Positions 54,401 through 63,400 of a stretch of DNA of 64,000 nt are shown one piece after another. The DNA comes from Undaria pinnatifida. Lineage: Eukaryota; Sar; Phaeophyceae; Laminariales; Alariaceae. Position numbers and translations under genes: made by a program. The notes under the pieces were generated by a model. It was not told the DNA's origin. It saw nothing but the letters and a program-made list of their open reading frames with translations, and made no database searches. The stretch is taken from contig JABAKD010000004.1 of assembly GCA_012845835.1 (NCBI GenBank), positions 6,243,765 through 6,307,764 on the forward strand, written 5' to 3'. How positions within the stretch are numbered: the stretch's first letter is position 1; every line of letters begins with the position of its first letter.

Positions 54401-57400
54401 TTCATCTACCAGGAAGACAATGTTTGCACCAAGCGCGAAGCGCCATAAGTTGTTCGGCGAATCGCAAGAAGTGTGGGCTGCATCCTGCCGGCAATCGCTT
54501 GTGTAGCGTACGTCGGCACCTTGGGCGTACTTTCTTGCCTATGGATGACGGCGTCGAATGACTTGGGCGTGGATAGGGGGGTGGGCGTGGTCATTTGTTG
54601 CTTGCCTTACTCAAATAAACATTGACCACGCATCCGTTTCGAGACGGAGCGCCGTTTCTACAACTGATGAAAACACACTTCTAACAGCTGGGCGTGGACT
54701 CATTTGCTACTTGTCTTAGTCGCTTGACAATTCCGCACCATGTATTAGATGGAGCACCAATCCTACACCTAAGAGAGACGCCTCCCACTGTTGGACGCTC
54801 ATCAAGTTGTTGCCATACATTACAACATGTTCATTCTGCTAGATTACGATGCAGCAAGGACAATGGTTAGACGATATGAAAAGAGTTCCAATAGTAGATT
54901 GGCTTTATAGCAGCGGGAAATTAATTGCGAAATACTTACGGTTGGGCGGCTTTTCAATTATGATGGCGTCGCCGCTCTCTTCTCTACGACTTGAGTTTCT
55001 ACTGCTTTGATTTACTAATCTACTTGCTTGATGTCTGCACGGATGCTCGAGGAGCGTGGTCAATATATACACGATGCTGCTAACACCTAAATAAAATATC
55101 GACATGCCCAAAATCAGCTAAGACATTACTCTTCTACCCTGAGTTCAAGCCACAAATCTTCAAAATCCAATACGTTCTTGCTACTTTTTGATGCCCATAT
55201 TATAAAACTCAACCCCCCCATTGACCTGCAGATCTGGTCCTGTTAGCAATGATTAGCTCCTAGGATTGCTCCCTCGGGCAATGCTAGTCATCAAGACAGG
55301 ATGAGCTAGTATGAGTGACCTGAAGAGGTTGGTCCTGAGGGTTAACCGTCATTGTCTGCGCCGAAAGTGACGTTTCGTGAAATTCCACAATTGTGAGTCA
55401 AGAACTGGCTCTTTCTCCGTAAACGACGACGGTCAATCCCCAGGACAGTCCCCAAGACCAAGGTCTGCATGTTGCCCGTACTTGTTCTGCCTGTCTTTGA
55501 GACTATCAACACCCGAGTGAGCAATCCTAGAAGCTGATCAATAAAAGCAGAACCAGATTTGCAAGTCAAAGGGGAGTTTGGAGTAACAGTAAAAATACCA
55601 GAACAATAGAATAACGTACTGCAATTTGAAGCTTTGTGGCTTCAACTCAGAGTTGAAGAGTAAGACCGGTGACAATGGAAGGCCAAAAGTTTAAAATTCC
55701 TGAAGATCCCAGCCAAACTTTGCCTAAACGGTCGTCTATGGACTCAATTTGGTAGAATTCTTTTTTGAAACTTTCCAAAATTCCGGGAAAAAAAACGATT
55801 TCTCGCGGCGATCTTGGCCAGCATCGGCTTGAGAATTCTCAAGAAGATCTTGGATTAGACGCGGCGCAATTTCGTGTTCTCCACACACTTCGCTCGACGA
55901 AATCAATGACAGCGTCGTGAACTCTGAACGTGGCGAGCTCGTTAGGGGCTCCGACCCCCCCTTGGTGTACAGCGCTCACTCTACGGCCGGTGATTTGTGG
56001 CGGGCGCCGATCAGGCTTCTGTTAAAAATACATTTGGCGGCTGGTGTGCAGAACGCTAAGACAAAAAAACTCTCTAGCGTCTTCCAACGGGCGAAAAATA
56101 GAATTTGGAAAGGATGTGACGGAAGACCACAGGACAACACAAGCAACCTCTCACGCCCTAGGGCATGGACCGAGAACTCTTCATTGCTGTCACCTACACT
56201 CATGTGGCCTTGTCCGGAACAAAAAGGAGTGGCCATGGGTAGTCTCTATCTCGAGATCGAAGATCAATCGCGTTTGGTGGGTAGTGTTGATCAAGGCTTG
56301 ATAAAAAATAGGCACATTGACCTGTTGGACCGCATGACCCAAGAACGAGCCAGGAAAAAATATTTTTGCCATATTTTCCCCATAGCGACGTTACCCGGAA
56401 CCTTTCAGCAAACAACCCCCAAAACAAGTTTGCAAACTTTTAGGCCAAACTATCGGCTTTCCATTGTCGTTAGTCTAATGTCTTAGCTGTTTTTGGACCG
56501 ATGAGATACAGATGATCGGCATTCCCATGACTAATAAGACGTTATTGTTTGGGCGTTTCTGATGTGGCGTTACAGCTTTTTGTGATTTGGAGTTTGGAAA
56601 CACCGTACTGAAAACTTGTTTTTTGGTTGGAAGATAATTGATGTTGAAACATGGGTTGTGCATTTCAAAGTTGAAGATTTATCGATGGAAGTTCGATTAT
56701 GGAAGGCAGATAGCTGATTTTGGACGTTTGGAGTAATGATTTTCTCGATTTCACTTTTTTCCTTTACGTTATTGTGTTTTTGGGGTAGAACATTTGGAAC
56801 TTGGATGGGCTCGGTGTGTACCCAGCCTGGAGGCAGTTGTCTAATTGTACGGTGAGTATTGGGACTACTTTCCTATTGCACTCGTTTTGACCCTTCTCGC
56901 CAGCTGATGTCCGTTTGACTACTGAGGTCTAACGCCTCTAGTTACGGCAGCTGAGTGCTGATGACTGGTTGATGTTGGAGATTTGTATTTATGGAGCTGT
57001 CGTGCTAGTACGCTCATTTTAGCCCTATTTCACCAGCTGATGTTTGTTTGACTACTGTGGACTAGCATCACTAGTTACGGATTGTGGTGTTAGAGTTTTC
57101 GAATTTGGGGTCTTGGTTGTCGGACTTCGGATTGTGAGAGTTGGATCAAAGGCTTTGAAGACTGATTCTGGATGCCGTCCCTTGATTGTGACTACACAAT
57201 GTTAAAGTGATTCAGGGGCTCTGGTAGTGCAATACTTGTTTCTATCACGGTAGTGCACGGAGGGTATTGATTGGCATTATTTTTCGTTGACTCCGTTACG
57301 TTGAGGAAATAGAAATGTACTGTCATGTCGTATCAGATACAAGCACGCAGGCTGTTCATTGCATTTGGTTATGATGCAGCAATGACAACGATTTGAAAAT

Positions 57401-60400
57401 AATTAGGGAGTTTCAACACTAGATTAGCTTTATCGCAGTGGGAAATGATCGCGGAATATTAAGGGTTCGGTGACGTTTCTATTCTGATGGTGTAGCCGTT
57501 CTCTTCTCTGCGACTAGAGCTCTCCTGCTTGATCTGCTTCTGTACTTATTTATTGTCTCATGCATGCTCGCGGAGCGTGATTAGTACATACATACGTAAC
57601 GCATTTCACCATCGTCTGGTAACCCCATCACCCCACTTCTGTCTGCACAACGAGAAAGCCCGCCGCGCTTCGAGGGTCAAGGAATATATTGTTTTTTTTG
57701 GGGTAGCGTCAGACGTGGGAGAACCTTCAGTGCTAGTCCAATAATCATGGAAGCCCGGGCAACCGAATTAACCTTCTTTGTACTGCTATAAAATATCCCA
57801 CACAAAATTCCAAGCGGTTCGTCCCCATTAAGAAAGTTGTTGCAATTCTGAAGGAGTTTAAGTTACACGTGACGTGTACTTGAATTTGTGGTAAGCTTGA
57901 CCCTAGCAACACAGCACCCCCGCTATCAAGGACAGCCTTGTTGTGATTATTGTGCGGGGTTTTGTTTTGCAACGATCAACGGGATGCGCTCCATTTTTAC
58001 CAGGGTGTAGGGACAGACTACTTGAAATCAACTTTGGGATATCATTTAGCAATAGTCAAGGGGATACGCTTAGCTTTCACCACGGTGGCTAACCTTGAAC
58101 AGAGTGATCGACGTGTGAGATCATTTTCATTATGATTAACACGAATTCCTGGAAACAATTTTTTTTCAATGTTGGATCGTGTGGTTAAGGCGCGATTTTG
58201 TGCATCCCTGTAGGTTAAAACGCACAAAACTCCCAAATTCGCTCCATCCCAGAGTCGGGTGTGACGATCCTTTCGCTAGACACTGACTGAAACAGAATAA
58301 ACGCAGGAACACTCAAAATTGACCCTTTGCCTAATGAAAAAAGGAAACGAAAACGACACAGAGAAACATAACCCCAGAGTTTGATAAAAATCGTTCATGC
58401 ATGCAATTCCATCTGCCTCGAAGTTAGAAAAAGAACGTTATCTTGACCCAAATGTAAATGAGTTTGTATACCTTTCGGATGTGGAAGCCCCTTGCTGTTT
58501 GGAATTACTGTGAATTGACTCGTACTAATATGTCCAAACAATAGGCGATCCAGTGGTTAGAATTTGATTTGCCGACTCCCGGTGAGAATTTCCAGATGTG
58601 CTGTACATACCTGTCCACCATCGAAAGAGACAGTCATACTTCCAACTCAATCTTCAAGTATTCTGTCGAGCAAACGCGAGCCCAGGCCTAAAGAAGGAAA
58701 ACCACATACCAGCACCTGGCATTGCTCTAGAATCATCTTGGCAAGTTGATGTTTAGGGGCCAAATTTTTATATCTCACATGCTGGTCGAGAAACCCACGC
58801 ACGTCCTCCTCGCTTAGCCCGCACCCTCCCCGGCCCCTCGCCGCCGCGTTGATAACGCCCTTCCCAGGGTTTCCATCGACGCCACCCTCAGTCGCGGCCC
58901 CTGCAGGGCGCTTGACGATAGCCGCGGCTAGGACGCTGTACTTAAAAATAAGCAGTCGCAGGTCCGCCTCTGCAGCCTGAAGAGTTTCGAGGGTATTGAG
59001 AGGGATAGGAGGGTCCATCCCTTCCTGACGGCGGAGCTCCTTCACCTGATGTAACCGTGGATTTGACGGCGACAGCAAGTTGGCGGTTCCGCGGAAAGGC
59101 GGTGTTTGACTATTGGCGTTCTTTGTTCTGGATTGCAGATAGACTTCTACGCTACTACGGAAGGCGAGCACCAATGTTTTTCTGAACCTCCCCTTTTTTG
59201 GAGCTCGTTACATCAACATTCACCTGAAAACTGACATTGGAAAAGATCGCACGCTCAACGGGATGAATAACGCCAAACAATGGTGCTGGGTGGTTGCCGT
59301 TCTTTGTTCTGGGTTATATTTAGGCCAGATAATAGCGGTGGGCGGGCCCCGGTCGGCTTCTGTGGCGTGCATGTTTTCTGCAACATATAGCGGGATAGAA
59401 GAGTCAGTCCCCTCCTGACGATGGAGCTCCTTAGCTTGATCATGTAGCCACAAAAGTTGATCCATAGGAGGGAAGAAAGGGTAGTTAGTGTGCTTTTGTT
59501 CTGGTTGAAAGTCAGACAAACCCTGGGCGTTGGACGGGTTGTAAACAGCCTCAGCTCCTCCTTCACGACCTGAAGGGATTCTAGTATATTGAAGGCGGGG
59601 TACGAGAGTACATCTCCTCCTGGCGACAGAGCTCACCGGCCTGATGATGTAAACATATAGTTGAAAATTGGGTGAGGCTATTGGGTTCCGGAGTTGGTAT
59701 TCTTTGGTCTGGATGATGTTCAGGGAAAATAACGGCAGTGGGCGGGTGGCAAATAGCCTCACTTCCGCCTCTGTGGCCTGAAACGTTTCTATAACCTTGG
59801 TGCGGATAGGGGTGTCCATCCCCTCACGACGGAGCAGCTCTTAGACGTGCCTTAACCGTAGTTTGGGACGTTGCCGTAGAGTTCACAAGGGGAGTCAAAG
59901 CAATGGTTAGGTGGTGGGTGTGTTCTGGATGCCACTTAGGCGAAAACGTGGCGTTGGATGGATGGTCAACAGCCTCAGGTCCGCCTCTACGGCTTTGAGA
60001 GTTTCTGCAATATGGGCCTCAAAGGCGAGACTATTGCCTCCTAACGACGGTGATCGGCGACCTAATGATGCAAACATAAAACTTGTCGGTTAGGCGAAGC
60101 GTAAATGTTGGGTGGTATCCGTGCATTGCTTAGGAATACGACTATTGTAGGCGCAGTAATGGTGTTGAATGGTTAGTGTGATTAGTTCTTGGATAGCGTT
60201 TTGGTGAAACCACGACTTTTGGCGGGGAGCACACAACCGCAGGCCCGCCTATGCAACCTGGACTATTTCTAGAACATTTGGATGAATTGGCTAGTCTATC
60301 CCCTCCTGGCGACGGAGCTCGTGGATCTGATGATGTCAAGGTACAGGTGGCGATTAAGCAAAACCCTGATGTTGGACTTTTCTGCGTTAGGGGAACGTCG

Positions 60401-63400
60401 GGGGTAAGGAGACCACCAGGGGGTATTTGGGTAGTGGGACCGCCACGGTAGGGGCAGGCGGCTGCCGTGGTTTTGCTGTTTGGGTGGAATTTGGCTGGAG
60501 GGGTTTGTGTGGTGGACGATCGCGCATCGGTTCCGGCAGATAGGTGGCTGTGGCAGCTGGTATGGTGTCACAGACGGGATTTTCTAACAGTGCCGGAAGG
60601 TAGAGGTGGCCAGGAGAAAGCACGATGTTTCGCGATTTCCGGGCCTCGTTTTTCGGATGAAAATCGGACTTGAGGGTGTTGCGTATGGACGATCGCGCAT
60701 CGGTCAGGGCGGGTGAGCGTCTGCGGCGGCTGCTTGTGGCGTCTAGGGTGGAATTCTCTACGGCGTGGGAGGAACGAAGAGCCATCTCCAACGCGCGCAA
60801 CGCTCGGGGTTTACCGAACTGTATTCGGGGCTCCTCACCTGAGGATCTCTCAACCGCACCGAAAAACGGCTTCGAGAAAAACTGAAAGTGCGACCCGATC
60901 AACAAGCTCATGGCCTAGGCTACGTATATTAAATATCAAGATCATTATTGCAAAGCGCTGATTTTTTCCCCAACTACATTCGGTAGTGTATGCATGTAGT
61001 AATCTATCTGCTTTAGCTGAGGTGAGGAGGCCCGTCGGCCAGATCTAGTTCGGCTAAAAAGTGCTACCCTGTTGATTTTTCTTGTACAAGAATGCAGCGG
61101 GGAAAACGAACGACTTAATTGTATCGGGGGAGCTCCAAAGGTAGTTTGGCTTTACCAAAGTGGGAAATTGTAGTTCAATCAGCTTGTGTTGGGGAAAAAT
61201 GGCATTTCATTGAAACAGCGTTGGGGAGCCCCATTTTGGTTAGAAAAAAAAATGACCGAAAAGTGCTATCCCTGTCCTCGGACGCGTCGCGTTTACCCTC
61301 CTATGCCCGATGTCATTCTACCGCTGCTGCTGAATACAGTCGCACCTTCTCCATGGCGTGGGCGGCGCACTTCGCAGCAGCGGTGACGTCTCCGGCATCT
61401 TCGAAGGCGTAGCAGGTTACCGCCGCCAGCCGTGTCCGCCACGGGAGGTGCTGTGGTTAGGAGTACATCCCCACGGCAAGCCGAGGGGCGCGCAGAACGC
61501 CTTTAGGTGATCATCTTTGTCAATCGTACATTTGCCATCCGACGCTGTGTAGGAAACTCTTTCTTCGGGGTCGATATAACTCATGGACATTCCAAGAACG
61601 AAGAAGAAAACCAAGGTAAAACGGGGTAGGTATTTTGACGTTAGAGGCCTGCTGATATGCAAGACGTCTCCGGCACCTTCGACGGCGTAGCAGGTTACCG
61701 CTGTTGGCCTTGTTCGCCACGGTAGGTGCTGTGTTCAGCTCCACGACGGCACACCGACCGAAACGCGACACGTTTTATGATCCATGCCGCAGGAAACCGG
61801 GGTTAAAAGTCATGACAAGTCACACCGTGGTGAAACCAGGTGCCCCGCACTTCAGTGGACCTAACTTTCGCCACTTATTCTACTCGCAGCACCGTTACTT
61901 TGCCCGACTCTTCCGTTTTCATACGTTCTTCGGCAAGTAATCCTCCTTCCTATAAGGCAGATTACAACACAGAGCCTGGTTGTCGATTGTCATCTCAACA
62001 AAATAGACCCAGGTTGCCTGCTCCTTGAGTCTGTTTTTCGCTCCTTGGGTGAGGCATATACATGGATTCGAACCGCTTTGGGGCTTCAGACGGAAGAAAT
62101 GAAAACGAAAATCGGCCATTACAGCACAGGGAACAGCCGATTAGGGGGGAGGTGATAATAAACTTATTGTCCGAACGACGACGCCAACAATGCAATGAGA
62201 TGAGTCGTACAGGACGGGTGCGGCATAAATTAAACTCATGCCGCCGCGCCACGCCGCGCGCGCACGCTACTCGTAGAGGCTCGAAAATGTCGCAACGTCC
62301 GTGTTTTGTGTCGCCATACTTTAATCAAGATATAATCAAGTCCCAAAAGGGTCAAGCGAGGAGCGTCCGAACAACTTTAGGCGCTATCCCTACCGTGGCG
62401 CGCCTCAACTAGGAGGGAGAGCAACTAAGACGCATGCTGCGGTCACGGTGCGCACCCGTAATTTTCTGAGGCCCTAGACACCTTGAGGAGCTCTGTTCCT
62501 CGCCCAAAAACTGTACCATAGAGGCAATAAAGTATACCATTTTCTGGCCCTTTTGTTGCTGAGTGGCCGGGCTCCTCAACCCGCAATCGTCGGAATGGCA
62601 TTATTGCTTTACGATATTTTATTTTTTTGCAAACCTAACCCCATGATTTTTTGTGACAGGTTGTACTTTCAGCTCACTCGAAATCACCTACGTGGCGAGA
62701 TAGAGAGCTCCTCAATAGTTTATGAGCCTCAGAAATAAAACGACACACCTCTCTACCGTAGCACGTGTTTTGAAAACTAAAAAAAGTGCTTCCCGATCAA
62801 CCTACCACGGTAGATATACCACGAAACATATTTTGCAGAAAAACCAAAACGAAATGCCGTCTAGTTTTTGGGGTTGTGGAGCTCCGCTATCCTGAAAAAT
62901 TGTAAGCCAAAAAAGATACCTCTCTCGTAGCGCGCGTCCCATGAGTCGTCGGATGACACTTGAAGACCCTTCAGAAGATGTATCCCCATTTGTGGGGAAT
63001 ATGTACGGCGTGTGGAGTTACTGGGGTGTTTTTTGGCGTTACCGTCAAAAGCGTTTGAAAGAAAGCATTTCCAGGCTGATGCACCTTAACCGCGCTTGTC
63101 TGATACCGTGCGTTCTCTTTAACAGACCAGCTCGACCTTGGGGCACATAGGAAACCCTCAAGGGAGACTAATAAATGACACGTAGCCCCTTTAGAACCTT
63201 ATGAGCATGCCTTCGTTTCAAGGGGAAACCTTCTTGCACCTGGAATAAACGTCGAATAATGTGTTGAAAAACAACGACAAACTCGTTTTGTGGCACCTTA
63301 ACGGTGCTGAGGTTGACCATAGCCTCCACCGCCAAGATTCCCCACGCTAGAAACTCCACCACCGCGCCACCGTGACCCAGGACTGACAGGGGCTCGCACC

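Larger units (their letters stand above)
54046..58778 (-). other. Longest intron (between exons 3 and 4), 4.7 kb
   Basis: No exon of the family is recognisable here. It holds repeat E (two copies), the 132-bp spaced repeat at 56.9 kb and otherwise AT-richer sequence. A 189-codon plus-strand open frame at 55917-56486 has no clear identity. A missed small CFAP54 exon is possible because exons 3 and 4 leave a conserved animal segment uncovered. Confidence 0.6.

Noticed and set aside
55917-56486. 189-codon plus-strand frame, with a nearby frame reading RKIEFGKD...DHRT
   Set aside because: The words faintly recall the pre-integrase segment of Copia-type elements, but the match is short and needs frameshifts. 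Too weak to call.
59255-59566. Exon 3 copies as genuine alternative exons
   Set aside because: Their acceptors are altered or their frames broken; I treat them as decayed duplicates unless transcripts show otherwise.
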